Of a stretch of DNA of 64,000 bases, positions 1-14,344 are shown piece by piece. Source of the stretch: Deinococcus ruber. GTDB lineage: Bacteria > Deinococcota > Deinococci > Deinococcales > Deinococcaceae. Position 1 is the stretch's first letter. Each line of letters opens with the position of its first letter. A model generated the notes under the pieces. It was not told the DNA's origin and did not search any database. It saw only the letters and a program-made list of their open reading frames with translations. A program made the translations under genes and the position numbers. Where the stretch lies: assembly GCF_014648095.1 (NCBI RefSeq), contig NZ_BMQL01000001.1:310001-374000 (forward strand). The letters are read 5' to 3'.

Positions 1-1848
1 GATGAACTTCCGGTGTTGCCCACGTCTCCCGGCGTCTACATCTTCCGTGGAAAAACAAATGTTCCGATCTATATCGGCAAGGCCAACAACCTTCGCAGCC
101 GGGTCGGGCAGCATTTCAAGGCGGGCGGTAAGAGCGGCAGATTCACGTCTGAGGCGGTTTCGCTGGAATTCATCACCGCCCGCAACGAGGTCGAGGCGCT
201 GGTGCTGGAGGCCAACCTCATCAAGCAGCACCGCCCGCATTACAACGTGCTGCTCAAGGACGACAAACATTATCCCTTTTTGAAACTGACCGCCGAGAAA
301 TTCCCGATGCTGCTGATTACCCGGCGCGTGCTGAAAGACGGCGGCAGCTATTACGGCCCTTACCCCGATGCGGGCGCGGTGCGGCGCGTGAAGAACCTGA
401 TCGACACGATGTATCCGCTGCGGAAGAATTCCGGCCTGCCGATGCAGCACAAGCCGCGCCCGTGCCTGAACTTCCACATGGGGCGCTGCCTGGGGCCATG
501 CGTGGACAGGGCCGACGCTACCGAGTATGCCCGCGTGGTGGAAGACGTGAAAGCGCTGCTGGAAGGCCGCGCCGGGGCGGTGGTGGCGGGGCTGAAGGAG
601 CAGATGAAGGAGGCCGCGCAGAAGCAGGACTTCGAGCAGGCGGGCAGGCTGCGTGACCGCCTCCAGGCCACCGAGAAGCTGTTCGGCACCGAGCAGAGCG
701 CCCTGCAAATGGGCATGGACGATCTGGACTTTCTGGGGTACGCGCACGCGGGCGAGTTTGCGATGGTGCAGCTCTTCAGAATGCGCGGCGGGCGGGTGGT
801 GGGCCGCGACAAACGCTTTCTGACCGGGGCCGACGATGAGAACGGCGGCGAGGTGATCGGGGCGTTCGTGAAGGACTATTACACCCAGGCCACCCACGTG
901 CCGCCCCTGATTCTGCTGCCCACCGAGTACGACGACGCCGCGCTGTGGGGCGAAGTATTGACCCAGCAGGCGGGCCGCAGAGTGGAAATGCGCGTGCCGA
1001 TGCGCGGCGACAAGGTGGAACTGACCGAGATGGCCCAGCGCAACGCTCAGGCGGGCCTGGAATCCGAGTTGCTGCTGCTGGAAAAACGCGGCGACCACCC
1101 CGGCCTGGACGCGCTGCGCGAGGTCTTGAGCCTGCCGGAACGTCCGTGGCGCATCGAGGGCTACGACAACTCCAACCTGTTCGGCACCAACATCGTGTCG
1201 GGCATGGTGGTTTTCGAGGGCGGGCGAGCGCGGCGCGGCGAACACCGCCGCTTCAAGGTCAAGGGCCTCGATCACCCCGACGACTACACGGCCATGAATC
1301 AGACGGTGATGCGGCGCTTTTCCGGCAGCCTGTCAGACAAACTGCCACTTCCCGACCTGCTGCTGATCGACGGTGGGCGCGGGCAGGTGAACGCGGCGCT
1401 CGACGCCCTGAAGGCGCTGGAACTGCATATTCCGCTGATCGGGCTTGCCAAGCGCGAGGAAACCATTATTCTGCCGGGTCGCTACGGAGCGCAGTGGTGG
1501 CTGGAAAGTGGCACCGAAGTGGGCGTGAACCGCGAACTGCTGCTGCCGCACACGCACCCGGCGCTGCGAACACTGATCGGCGTGCGCGACGAGGTGCACA
1601 ACTACGCCATCACGTATCACCGCAAGCTGCGTGGGCAGGATATGTTCAAAAGCATCTTCGACGGGCTGCCGGGCATCGGGCAGAAGCGTCAGGACGCGCT
1701 GCTGGAGAGCTTTACCAGTCTGGAAGAGCTGGGGGCCGCGAGCATACAGGACATCGCGCAGGTGCCGGGCATGAACCTGAGTGCCGCAAAAGCGGTCAAG
1801 GCCTTTCTGGAAACGCGGGCGGCCAACGACGTGCCCACGGAGGCATGA
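1..1848 (+). CDS. uvrC: Excinuclease ABC subunit C, 5' end outside the window
   Basis: UvrC makes the dual incisions of nucleotide excision repair with UvrA and UvrB. The reading frame is already open at base 1 (D-E-L-P before the first visible GTG at 13), so the true start lies upstream and only a few codons are missing. Visible parts are the GIY-YIG endonuclease (PGVYIF then [10 protein letters not shown]), a UVR motif near residues 195-230, the RNase H-like 5' nuclease domain ([16 protein letters not shown]) and a C-terminal helix-hairpin-helix region (LPGIGQKR). The 611 visible residues match the family. The DinB-like gene follows three bases after the stop, suggesting cotranscription. 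Identification is firm. Confidence 0.97.
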   Translation, partial: DELPVLPTSPGVYIFRGKTNVPIYIGKANNLRSRVGQHFKAGGKSGRFTSEAVSLEFITARNEVEALVLEANLIKQHRPHYNVLLKDDKHYPFLKLTAEKFPMLLITRRVLKDGGSYYGPYPDAGAVRRVKNLIDTMYPLRKNSGLPMQHKPRPCLNFHMGRCLGPCVDRADATEYARVVEDVKALLEGRAGAVVAGLKEQMKEAAQKQDFEQAGRLRDRLQATEKLFGTEQSALQMGMDDLDFLGYAHAGEFAMVQLFRMRGGRVVGRDKRFLTGADDENGGEVIGAFVKDYYTQATHVPPLILLPTEYDDAALWGEVLTQQAGRRVEMRVPMRGDKVELTEMAQRNAQAGLESELLLLEKRGDHPGLDALREVLSLPERPWRIEGYDNSNLFGTNIVSGMVVFEGGRARRGEHRRFKVKGLDHPDDYTAMNQTVMRRFSGSLSDKLPLPDLLLIDGGRGQVNAALDALKALELHIPLIGLAKREETIILPGRYGAQWWLESGTEVGVNRELLLPHTHPALRTLIGVRDEVHNYAITYHRKLRGQDMFKSIFDGLPGIGQKRQDALLESFTSLEELGAASIQDIAQVPGMNLSAAKAVKAFLETRAANDVPTEA

Positions 1849-1851
1849 AGC

Positions 1852-2340
1852 ATGAATGACGATCTGAGAGGATTTTACCGTCTGGTGCAGGGGTCGCGGG
1901 AACGGGTCTTCGCCTGGGCCGAGAGCCTGCCGCCGCAGGTCTATACCGCCGAACACCCGGAGTTCGCGTATGGCAGCCTCCGCAACATCCAGGCGCATAT
2001 TGCCGATTGCTGCCTGAGTTGGGTGGGCGTGCGGGGTCTGGGAATGGCGGAAAACGACGTTCCCTCCGACAGTCTCCGCGACGTGTCTGCCATGCGCGAA
2101 CGGTTTCAGCAGGTAGACGGCGTGCTGGGCCGCGCCTTCGACTCGTTTTCGGCGCTCGATGAGCCGCTGGAGATTCAGTGGCGACAGGGCACACTCTCGG
2201 TCACGCGGCGCTGGTTGCTGCTGCACCCCATCACGCACGAGTTTCACCACAAGGGCCAGATGCTCGCGCTGGGGCGGGTGCTGGGGCATCCTTACCCGCC
2301 AGGGCCAGACACCGATCTGCTGCTGCCCTCCGAGGTCTGA
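1852..2340 (+). CDS. DinB-family protein
   Basis: A 162-residue protein of the DinB/YfiT-like four-helix-bundle superfamily. The hallmark is the C-terminal stretch HPITHEFHHKGQ, whose histidines are usual metal ligands; another candidate ligand is the His in NIQAHIAD near residue 45. Members are thiol-dependent S-transferases or uncharacterised stress proteins, and DinB families are expanded in Deinococcus. It begins three bases after uvrC, with a GGAGG Shine-Dalgarno inside the uvrC end, so it is probably the second gene of that transcript. The link to DNA repair is by position only and the substrate is unknown. Confidence 0.85.
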   Translation: MNDDLRGFYRLVQGSRERVFAWAESLPPQVYTAEHPEFAYGSLRNIQAHIADCCLSWVGVRGLGMAENDVPSDSLRDVSAMRERFQQVDGVLGRAFDSFSALDEPLEIQWRQGTLSVTRRWLLLHPITHEFHHKGQMLALGRVLGHPYPPGPDTDLLLPSEV

Positions 2341-2343
2341 GCC

Positions 2344-2535
2344 TCAGGGCTGCTGGATGGGCCGCTCAAAGATCAGCACGTATTCGGCGGCGACTGCGGC
2401 GGGATTTTCGATCAGGATCTGCACCAGTCGCCAGCCTTCACGGGCGTGCTGAGCCGTGACTTCCTGATAACTGGCCGACTCGATCTGACCGCTGCGGTAC
2501 GTTATCGGCACCCGCACGAATTGATAGTCGTACAT
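2344..2535 (-). CDS. DUF4177-like small protein
   Basis: A 63-residue protein resembling the DUF4177 family: MYDYQFVRVP at the start, a middle with YQEVTAQHAREGWRLVQI, and a hydrophobic C-terminal strand (YVLIFERP). The start is placed at the ATG at 2535 because the family begins with this M-Y-x-Y-x-F-V pattern; an in-frame extension to 2565 adds unconserved residues. Its stop lies four bases from the DinB-like stop, so the two genes converge. The family's function is unknown. Confidence 0.7.
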   Translation of the reverse strand: MYDYQFVRVPITYRSGQIESASYQEVTAQHAREGWRLVQILIENPAAVAAEYVLIFERPIQQP

Positions 2536-2629
2536 GGCCCAGTTTCGCGCCCAAACGTCAGGCACATATCAACCCAGGCTCCGCCATCTGGCGCATGTTG
2601 CCCGCCTTGATTGCTGCCATCCTGAAGCC

Positions 2630-3421
2630 ATGAAGCTGAGCGTCGTCCCGGTTCTGAAGGAACTCCGCGCCCTGTACGACGTGAGCGAGCGCAACACGCT
2701 TGAGCGCTTCTGGGCATACAAGGCGCTGATGGTCGATGGCCCGGAAGTATTGCCGCTGGGCGATTTTTCTCCGATGGGCAGACGACAGCCAGAGTATCTG
2801 GACACGCTGCTGAGCATGAATGCCGAAGCCCTGAGCGCCACCTTCGCCCGCGACATCGAAGCCGAGCTGAGTACAGTGCAGGCCGAATTCCGGCTGCTGC
2901 TGGTGGTGGTCGATCAGCCGAACAACGGCTGGACTCAGCGCTGGCTGAGCGACGCCGCGTGGAGATTCGGGCCGGAGAAAGTGCCGCAGAGCACAGAATC
3001 TGCACCCGCCCGCCGCTGGATCACGGTGCAGCTCTGGACGCACGTACCGCCCACCGCCGACTACCTCCGCGCCCAGATCCGGGGAGCGGTGCGACGGGCC
3101 GTATGGCGCATCCAGCATGGCGTTCCTGCCACGCTCGCCCAGATGATGCAGCAGGAAGGCGCGGCGCTGGCTTACGGCGGCGGCACCTTTGCCGGGCAAC
3201 CGCTGACGCTGGAACCCGACGAACTGGCCTACACCCGCGAAGTGCTGCAACCCCTGAGAACTTCAGACCACTGGCCGACCTGTTTCGCTGCCCTCTACGG
3301 CGATGAGGCCGCGAAGGAAGTTGGTTTTCCGCCGCTGGGGCTGGGAACATTGGCGGGGTTGGGGGTCGCGCTGGATGACGCGCACGCACACTCCCACGAT
3401 GTGCCCACGCAACACTCCTAA
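2630..3421 (+). CDS. Conserved hypothetical protein
   Basis: A 263-residue protein I do not recognise. The start is placed at ATG 2630, where CATCCT lies six bases upstream in the leaderless -10 position, rather than at the longer in-frame start at 2534, which would overlap the divergent DUF4177-like gene. It has no signal peptide or membrane segment. The middle (residues 80-130) is a strand-rich stretch, LLLVVVDQPNNGWTQRW, that looks like part of a globular alpha/beta domain. The C-terminus ends in a His-rich tail (DDAHAHSHDV). It is monocistronic and converges with the SDR gene. Codon use matches its neighbours. Confidence 0.7.
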   Translation: MKLSVVPVLKELRALYDVSERNTLERFWAYKALMVDGPEVLPLGDFSPMGRRQPEYLDTLLSMNAEALSATFARDIEAELSTVQAEFRLLLVVVDQPNNGWTQRWLSDAAWRFGPEKVPQSTESAPARRWITVQLWTHVPPTADYLRAQIRGAVRRAVWRIQHGVPATLAQMMQQEGAALAYGGGTFAGQPLTLEPDELAYTREVLQPLRTSDHWPTCFAALYGDEAAKEVGFPPLGLGTLAGLGVALDDAHAHSHDVPTQHS

Positions 3422-3479
3422 CGCGCCGCAGTGCACCAACCTTCTTTCGCCGCTCTGAACACTGCACCCGTCAAAGCCT

Positions 3480-4268
3480 CTACCGCTTTTTCAGTCTCAG
3501 GCTCTCCCAGCTTCCATCTGCCGCCCAGCCGCCGTCCACACTCAGGGTCACGCCGTTCACAAACGGGCTGGCCCCGGCGTCACTGAGGTACAGGATGGCC
3601 CGCGCGATGTCGTCGGGGCTGGCAAAGCGGCCCATCGGCACGCGGCCCACGATGTCGGCGTCGGTGTAGGCTCCGCTGCCCAGGTCGTGTTCATCCATCT
3701 CGGTCTTGACCCAGCCGGGGCACACCGCGTTGACGCGCACGCCGCGCCCGCCCCACTCGGCGGCCAGCGTGCGCGTCAGCCCGATCAGGCCGTGTTTGCT
3801 GGCGTTGTAGGCGGCGCGGTCGGCAATGCCCAGCAGCCCAGCCACGCTCGCCACGTTCACGATGCTGCCCGACCCCTGCGCCAGCATCGTGCGGCCCAGC
3901 TCGCGGCTGAGCAGGAAGGGGGCGGTCAGATTCACGTCCAGCACGCGCCGGAAGCCTGCCGCCGTCGTGTCCTCGGCGGGTGTGATGAAGCTAATGCCCG
4001 CGTTGTTGACCAGCGTATCGACGCGCCCCCAACGCTCCACAATGGCGGCAGCGTGCGCCTGCACCACCGCTTCATCGCTCAGATCGCCTGTCAGGATCAG
4101 GGCTTCGGCTCCGGCGGGCACGGGTGAGAGCTTCAGGTCGAGCAGCGCCAGCAGGTCGCCGCGCTCGGCACACAGCTCGGCGGTGCGCCGCCCGATGCCC
4201 TGAGCTGCCCCGGTGATGACCGTGATACGCGGTGTGCCGCCTGGAAGAGACTCGCTTGGGGAAGACAT
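3480..4268 (-). CDS. SDR-family oxidoreductase
   Basis: A classical short-chain dehydrogenase/reductase of 262 residues using NAD(P)H. Visible motifs are the cofactor loop TGAAQGIG, the NNAG motif, the catalytic Ser in SIVNVAS, the YNASK Tyr/Lys pair, and the PG motif after the active site (VCPGWVKTEM). The start is ATG 4268: TATTCT lies six bases upstream, the leaderless spacing, and the protein then opens MSSPSES before the Rossmann fold. A longer in-frame start at 4298 is not supported. The substrate cannot be read from sequence; FabG-like or sugar/polyol dehydrogenase roles are both possible. Confidence 0.9.
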   Translation of the reverse strand: MSSPSESLPGGTPRITVITGAAQGIGRRTAELCAERGDLLALLDLKLSPVPAGAEALILTGDLSDEAVVQAHAAAIVERWGRVDTLVNNAGISFITPAEDTTAAGFRRVLDVNLTAPFLLSRELGRTMLAQGSGSIVNVASVAGLLGIADRAAYNASKHGLIGLTRTLAAEWGGRGVRVNAVCPGWVKTEMDEHDLGSGAYTDADIVGRVPMGRFASPDDIARAILYLSDAGASPFVNGVTLSVDGGWAADGSWESLRLKKR

Positions 4269-4531
4269 GCCAGAAGAATAGGGGAAGGCGACGGCCACGC
4301 AGCCGTATGCGCCCCCTTCTTTCTGGTCGCTGCGCTGCTGATCGGCTGGGCTGCTGACGTGTCCTGCTTCGAAGAGAGTGTCGCTCGGAAGTCTTGTGGC
4401 GCAGTGTTTTTGCGCTCTTCACAGACGGCTGGCCCCGATCAGCAGCCCCTGGTAAAGCGTCTGAACACACTGCGCTGGACTGTCAGACCGCAACCCCCCC
4501 AACAAGACCGTCCCAGCACATGAATCGAGCT

Positions 4532-4560
4532 TTGCTACTTCATGTCAGACACCCTAAACT
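4532..4560 (+). promoter_or_regulatory. ftsK promoter (leaderless)
   Basis: TTGCTA (4532-4537), 17 bases, TAAACT (4555-4560). The ATG of ftsK lies seven bases after the -10, so transcription should begin at or next to the start codon. The 299 bases between the SDR start and ftsK show nothing else I can name. Confidence 0.75.
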
Positions 4561-4567
4561 GAGAGAT

Positions 4568-7783
<3,216 letters not shown>

Positions 7784-7975
7784 CCGCCAACGCCGCGCAG
7801 GCAGACAGCGATCTGATGTCAGCAGTTCTGAGTTTGCTGAGAACCAGATCAAGTACGGATGAGACTTCCTTTACATGGTCTGTTCTCATTGTCAGAGAGT
7901 TGCCATTCGCCGCGCTGTGGTGTTTATTGAGGCTGTCGCAATACAACATTGCAATCTTCAAGAGGGGTGGACACC

Positions 7976-9769
7976 ATGAAACGAATGACCGTGATGCTTT
8001 CGATGGGTTTGATGCTGGGTTCAAACGTGCTGGCCGGTGGTGCAGGCGCACCCGTGAAACCTGCCACGACGATGGCAGCCAAGCCCTGTATGACCATTGC
8101 CGAGATCGTCGCCAATGACCCCCAGTTCAGCACCCTGAACACGGCGATTCAGGCGGCTGGCCTGACCGGCATGCTGATGAGCGGCAATTACACTGTTTTT
8201 GCTCCGACCAATGCGGCGTTTGCCAAGGTGCCGTCCGATACGCTGAGCAACCTGCTGAACGACCCCGAGACGCTGAAGTCGGTGCTGGCGTACCACGTGG
8301 TGCCCGGCAAGGTCAGCGCCAAGCAGGTCATGAGCATGAAGGCCGGCAAGACCGCCAACGGTGCCAACATCAAGATCAGCATGATGGGCAACAAGGTCAT
8401 GATCAACAACGCCACCGTAATCAAGGCCGACGTGATGGCCTGCAACGGCATCATCCACGTCATCGACACGGTGCTGATGCCCCCTATGGCAATGGCTCCT
8501 GCCCCCGCACCCGCTCCGGCAGCCACCAAGCCCGCACCCGCACCCGTGGTGAAGCCTGCTCCGGCTCCCGCGCCTGCCCCCGCACCGGCTCCTGCTCCGG
8601 TAGCCGCCACGCCTGCTGCGCCCGCCGCACCGGAGTTCTCGGTCGCCGATATCCCCGCCACGCCGCCCGGCTCGGTGCCTCAGGCCACCACCGATACCAC
8701 CACCTCGCCGGCAACAACCACCGATACCACGACCACCACCGACACCACGGCGGCTGACACCACCACTGACACCACGGCAGCGACCACCGACACCACCACG
8801 ACCACCGATACCACTGCCACCACCACGACTGACACCACCACGGCGACCACGACCGATACCACCGACACCACGGCGGCTGTCAGCTCGAACTCGCTGTACG
8901 ACGTGATCGCCAGCGACGACCGCTTCAGCACCCTGGCGGGCCTGCTCAGCGACGCCGGCCTCGACGAGACGCTGATGAGCGGCAACTTCACGGTCTTCGC
9001 ACCCACCAACGACGCCTTCGCCAAGCTGGACGACAACACCCTGGCTGTGCTGGCCTCCGACACCGAACTGCTGAAGAAGGTGCTGCTGTACCACGTGGTC
9101 ACCGGCACCCAGACGGCTGCTCAGGTCGTCACCAGCACCCAGCTCGCCAGCGCTGAAGGCTCCAGCCTCGACATCAAGGTCAGCGGAAGCGACGTGATGG
9201 TCGGAAACGCCAAGGTGCTCGCCACCGATATCGCTGCCGATAACGGCGTGATTCACGCGATTGACACCGTGCTGCTGCCCCCGGATGTCACCATCCCCGC
9301 GCCGCCCGCTGCTGACGCGACTGCCGACGCTGCTATGGCGATGCCCGCCACCACCACGACAACGACCACCACCACGACTGCCGTCACAACTGGCGCAGCA
9401 GCCACCTACACCTTTGTCCACAACGCCAACACCGCTGATCCCAGCGCGGCGGGAACGGCCATCGCCACCACCGACGGCACCAACGTGACCACTGTTCTGA
9501 CCCTCAGCGGTCTGACGGCAGGCAAAGACTACATTGCCCACTACCACGCCTTCGGCCCCGATTCGACCAACAACCCCTGCGCCTCGAACGGCCCGGTCAC
9601 GGTCGGCTTCCCCAACTTCACCGCCGACACCGCCGGTAACGCCACCGTCACCCTGACGAACGAAGCCGCCAAGATCGCGGGCGACATGGGCGCGTACATC
9701 AACGTCCACTACGCCAGCGACCCCTCGGTGGTGCCGATCTGCGCCCCGGTCAAGATGACCAAGGGCTGA
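7976..9769 (+). CDS. Secreted protein with two fasciclin (FAS1) domains
   Basis: A 597-residue exported protein. A signal peptide (MKRMTVMLSMGLMLGSNVLA) is followed by FAS1 domain 1 (about residues 38-168), a Pro-Ala linker (175-215), an extreme Thr-Asp repeat tract (235-300), FAS1 domain 2 (305-438), a Thr run (458-475), and a C-terminal beta-rich domain resembling CHRD (478-597). Both FAS1 domains carry the H1 sequence MSGNxTVFAPTNxAF and the H2-like Y-H-V-V. FAS1 proteins mediate adhesion or matrix contacts. The start is ATG 7976 with the Shine-Dalgarno GAGGGGTGG. It is monocistronic and closed by a strong terminator. The Thr-Asp tract is near-microsatellite coding DNA and may vary in length. 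Confidence 0.9.
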   Translation: MKRMTVMLSMGLMLGSNVLAGGAGAPVKPATTMAAKPCMTIAEIVANDPQFSTLNTAIQAAGLTGMLMSGNYTVFAPTNAAFAKVPSDTLSNLLNDPETLKSVLAYHVVPGKVSAKQVMSMKAGKTANGANIKISMMGNKVMINNATVIKADVMACNGIIHVIDTVLMPPMAMAPAPAPAPAATKPAPAPVVKPAPAPAPAPAPAPAPVAATPAAPAAPEFSVADIPATPPGSVPQATTDTTTSPATTTDTTTTTDTTAADTTTDTTAATTDTTTTTDTTATTTTDTTTATTTDTTDTTAAVSSNSLYDVIASDDRFSTLAGLLSDAGLDETLMSGNFTVFAPTNDAFAKLDDNTLAVLASDTELLKKVLLYHVVTGTQTAAQVVTSTQLASAEGSSLDIKVSGSDVMVGNAKVLATDIAADNGVIHAIDTVLLPPDVTIPAPPAADATADAAMAMPATTTTTTTTTTAVTTGAAATYTFVHNANTADPSAAGTAIATTDGTNVTTVLTLSGLTAGKDYIAHYHAFGPDSTNNPCASNGPVTVGFPNFTADTAGNATVTLTNEAAKIAGDMGAYINVHYASDPSVVPICAPVKMTKG

Positions 9770-9798
9770 TCCAGGGCTCTGCCTCACCTCTGAAAAAG

Positions 9799-9825
9799 AC
9801 CTGCCTTTCGGGGCAGGTTTTTTTT
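9799..9825 (+). terminator. Intrinsic terminator of the fasciclin gene
   Basis: A seven-base stem, ACCTGCC against GGCAGGT, with a short loop is followed by eight T. It lies 30 bases after the stop codon. Confidence 0.9.
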
Positions 9826-9857
9826 GATGGGCTGTCCAGCAACCAGACAGCGCGGCT

Positions 9858-10733
9858 TCAGACGGGAATGAACAGTTCGGGGCGTTCTGCTCGGAACTGC
9901 TCGAACTGTGCTTGGGTCTTCTGCACGCCGCGCAGCTCCGCCCAGTCCCAGAACGGCGTATAGATGCTGCGGGCGCTGACGATCTCTTCCCGGAAGATGC
10001 GGGCACTCAGGCCACCCGCGTCCAGCAGGCCCGAGGTCGTAAAGCGCTGTAACAGGCCGCTGCGGTCATAGGGCACGGCGCGAATCATGGGAACCCACGC
10101 TCCTTCGCTGCCGTCCAACAACAGGTAGCGCGCGTCCGGATTGCCGTCGAAGGGTGCGCCTACCGCCCCGGTATTGATGATCCAGCGAGCTGGCCCTGCC
10201 TGAGACAGCACCTCACTCAGCATCGGGCGGTGAATGTGCGAGGCGACCAGCACTCCTGCCCCGGCAGCGTCCAGCAGTTCGAGGATGCGCTGGGGCGGCG
10301 TGAAGGTGCCGATGGCTTCGCGGTAATGGTCGGGCGAACCGTGCGCGATCACCAGTTCAGGCAACCCCGGCAGCGACACCCGCAGCTGCATCGGCCAGCT
10401 CCGAATCGGGTCGAGCAGACCGGTTTCCGCCAGTTGCCGCGTGCTCCACGCAGTCGCGCCCCAGAACGGATCGTTCCACCAATCGGGCGGCAGGGCGGCG
10501 CTGTGATCGTGCCACAGCAGCATCAGGTCGTCGTGGTTGCCCAGCGTCAGGCCGCCCAGCCACCCTGGGGGCAGCGCCAGCACCCGCCGCATGCAGGCCA
10601 CGCTGTCGGGGCCACGGTTCACCACATCGCCATTGATGTACAGTCGCTCGACCCCCTGCGCCGCCGCGTCGGTCAGCACCGCGTCCAGGGCGTCCAGGTT
10701 GCCGTGGATATCGGCGAGAACGGCAAGTCGCAC
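9858..10733 (-). CDS. Calcineurin-like metallophosphoesterase
   Basis: A 291-residue cytoplasmic enzyme with all five metal-binding blocks of the family: DIHGN near the N-terminus, GDVVNRGP, GNHD, AHGSP and SHIHRP. This layout matches YfcE/PrpE/ApaH-like single-domain phosphodiesterases, but the substrate is not readable. The start is GTG 10733, with TATACT exactly six bases upstream (10740-10745), giving a protein that opens VRLAVLADIHGN. Longer in-frame starts would run into the divergent cysK promoter region. It is divergent from cysK, with both promoters within 90 bases. Confidence 0.9.
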   Translation of the reverse strand: MRLAVLADIHGNLDALDAVLTDAAAQGVERLYINGDVVNRGPDSVACMRRVLALPPGWLGGLTLGNHDDLMLLWHDHSAALPPDWWNDPFWGATAWSTRQLAETGLLDPIRSWPMQLRVSLPGLPELVIAHGSPDHYREAIGTFTPPQRILELLDAAGAGVLVASHIHRPMLSEVLSQAGPARWIINTGAVGAPFDGNPDARYLLLDGSEGAWVPMIRAVPYDRSGLLQRFTTSGLLDAGGLSARIFREEIVSARSIYTPFWDWAELRGVQKTQAQFEQFRAERPELFIPV

Positions 10734-10821
10734 GGGCGAAGTATAGCGGGCGAACCGGACTGTGACCGGGAGTGGAGGACAGGCCAAGATGTGGCGACCC
10801 GACTTCGCCTACACTCCTGGC

Positions 10822-11793
<972 letters not shown>

Positions 11794-11899
11794 GGACATC
11801 CTCGGCTGCCGTTTCGGGACTGTGCCAAGAATGCTCCACTCGCGCCAGAACGTTCTGCTGGCCGCCCTGCCTAACAACGCAATACCTGCCACAACAAAT

Positions 11900-11931
11900 G
11901 TTCCCATCCGCTGACTACGCCGGATGGGAAC
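11900..11931. repeat. 11-bp perfect inverted repeat between cysK and cysS
   Basis: GTTCCCATCCG (11900-11910) and its exact complement CGGATGGGAAC (11921-11931) flank a 10-base loop. No T run follows on either strand, so a normal intrinsic terminator is not obvious, although both flanking genes converge here. I see nothing else in the gene-free stretch 11794-12159. Confidence 0.6.
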
Positions 11932-12159
11932 GAGCATCTTGCCTGCCAGACTGAATAGAAACTCCAGAGAATAGCCGAGCGTGGAAGGGGGGCGATTCCA
12001 CTGTGAAACTCGGTACGGGCGCGGGGGCACGCCCTCTGGAAAAGGTGTGAGGGCAGCGGGGGACTACTCTCGACCCTGATGCTACAACGAAAAATTCACA
12101 CTTTCAGGTTAAGTACATCGGCATGAAAAATACCTGCTCCGATGAGCCGACCCCGCAGA

Positions 12160-13644
<1,485 letters not shown>

Positions 13645-13667
13645 GGAACTCCTTTGGGCATTGGCAC

Positions 13668-13701
13668 AAAAAAGGCCGCGCTCCGGATAGCAGAGCGCGG
13701 C
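13668..13701 (-). terminator. Intrinsic terminator in the cysS leader (attenuator)
   Basis: Read on the minus strand, GCCGCGCTC pairs with GAGCGCGGC around a nine-base loop, and six T follow two bases later. It ends 24 bases before the cysS ATG, leaving no room for a promoter downstream, so cysS transcripts must read through it. On the leader RNA, UGCGGU (13724-13719) can instead pair with GCCGCG (13701-13696), which removes the terminator's 5' arm. Confidence 0.8.
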
Positions 13702-13716
13702 GGCAGAACAGAGCTG

Positions 13717-13752
13717 CTACCGCAGAGGTGGGCAACAGACAGGCCGGAACAT
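13717..13752 (-). CDS. cysS leader peptide, MFRPVCCPPLR
   Basis: An 11-residue ORF, Met-Phe-Arg-Pro-Val-Cys-Cys-Pro-Pro-Leu-Arg, in the cysS leader. Its ATG lies exactly six bases after TATACT, the leaderless spacing used by many genes here. Codons 6 and 7 are TGT TGC, adjacent Cys codons placed just before the terminator of a Cys-tRNA synthetase gene, as in classical amino-acid attenuators. A ribosome waiting with the first Cys codon in its A site would cover to about 13725 and leave 13724-13719 free to form the competing helix. A ribosome at the stop codon would cover that stretch and let the terminator fold. The peptide is read directly from sequence; its role is inferred. Confidence 0.7.
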   Translation of the reverse strand: MFRPVCCPPLR

Positions 13753-13758
13753 ACAAAA

Positions 13759-13764
13759 AGTATA
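13759..13764 (-). promoter_or_regulatory. -10 element for the cysS leader
   Basis: TATACT on the minus strand, six bases before the leader ATG and just after the end of the acetyltransferase gene. No convincing -35 is visible at 16-18 bases, which is common for leaderless promoters in this window. Confidence 0.6.
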
Positions 13765-13778
13765 CGGTATCGGCACGC

Positions 13779-14297
13779 TCACTCCTGCATCTGGGTTCGG
13801 CACAGCAGCAGATCTACGCCAGCACTGTCGCCCGCCTGCGTCAGATACGGCTGTTCACCGATCTGCACGAAGCCGAAACGGGCGTAAAAGCGCTGCGCCG
13901 CAGTATTGGTGTGCCACACGCCCAGCACGACGCGGCTCGCAGCCTGCACCTGCGGATGCGTCAGCGCCGCTTCCATCAGCCGCGACCCCAGGCCCTGCTG
14001 CTGAGCGCCGGGCAGCAGGTAGAGCCGCCTGATCTCGACGTCACCGGGTACTGAAGCTGCATGCTGCGCGGCCCCAAACTGCACGTAGCCGATGAGTTGT
14101 GCGCCCTTTTCTGCCACCAGAAACACGTCGTGCTGCGTCATCTCGTGTATGCGTGAACGTGACAGATAAGTCTCCAGATGCCAGCTCAGAGCCGCGCTGT
14201 CCATATCGTGCCCGTAAGCTGCCCTATAGGTCTGCTGCGCCAGCACCACGAGGGCGTCCAGGTCTTGTGCATGGGCTGGCCTGATCTGCGTCTCCAT
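13779..14297 (-). CDS. GNAT-family N-acetyltransferase
   Basis: A 172-residue acetyltransferase. It opens with the typical IRPAHAQDLDALVVL strand-helix, and the acetyl-CoA pyrophosphate loop is LPGAQQQGLGSRLM (motif A, Q/R-x-x-G-x-G/A), followed by the NTAAQRFYARFGF motif B. The ATG at 14297 is chosen because the protein begins at the first GNAT strand; the in-frame extension upstream is Arg/Gly/Pro-rich shadow sequence. It is divergent from the HAD gene 47 bases away. The acceptor substrate is unknown. It precedes the cysS leader but the cysS -10 lies beyond its stop, so the two are probably separate transcripts. Confidence 0.88.
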   Translation of the reverse strand: METQIRPAHAQDLDALVVLAQQTYRAAYGHDMDSAALSWHLETYLSRSRIHEMTQHDVFLVAEKGAQLIGYVQFGAAQHAASVPGDVEIRRLYLLPGAQQQGLGSRLMEAALTHPQVQAASRVVLGVWHTNTAAQRFYARFGFVQIGEQPYLTQAGDSAGVDLLLCRTQMQE

Positions 14298-14344
14298 GCG
14301 CCATTCTCGCTCTCCCGCTCCTCTGCGGGCGCTACCCTGACCGC

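Noticed and set aside
8021..10006. Very long Gly/Arg-rich open frame on the minus strand
   Set aside because: It is the complement of the fasciclin gene's Thr/Ala/Pro codons and crosses a terminator; composition only.
13645..13760. T-box riboswitch upstream of cysS
   Set aside because: No specifier hairpin or T-box consensus is visible, and the leader is too short; a leader-peptide mechanism fits better.
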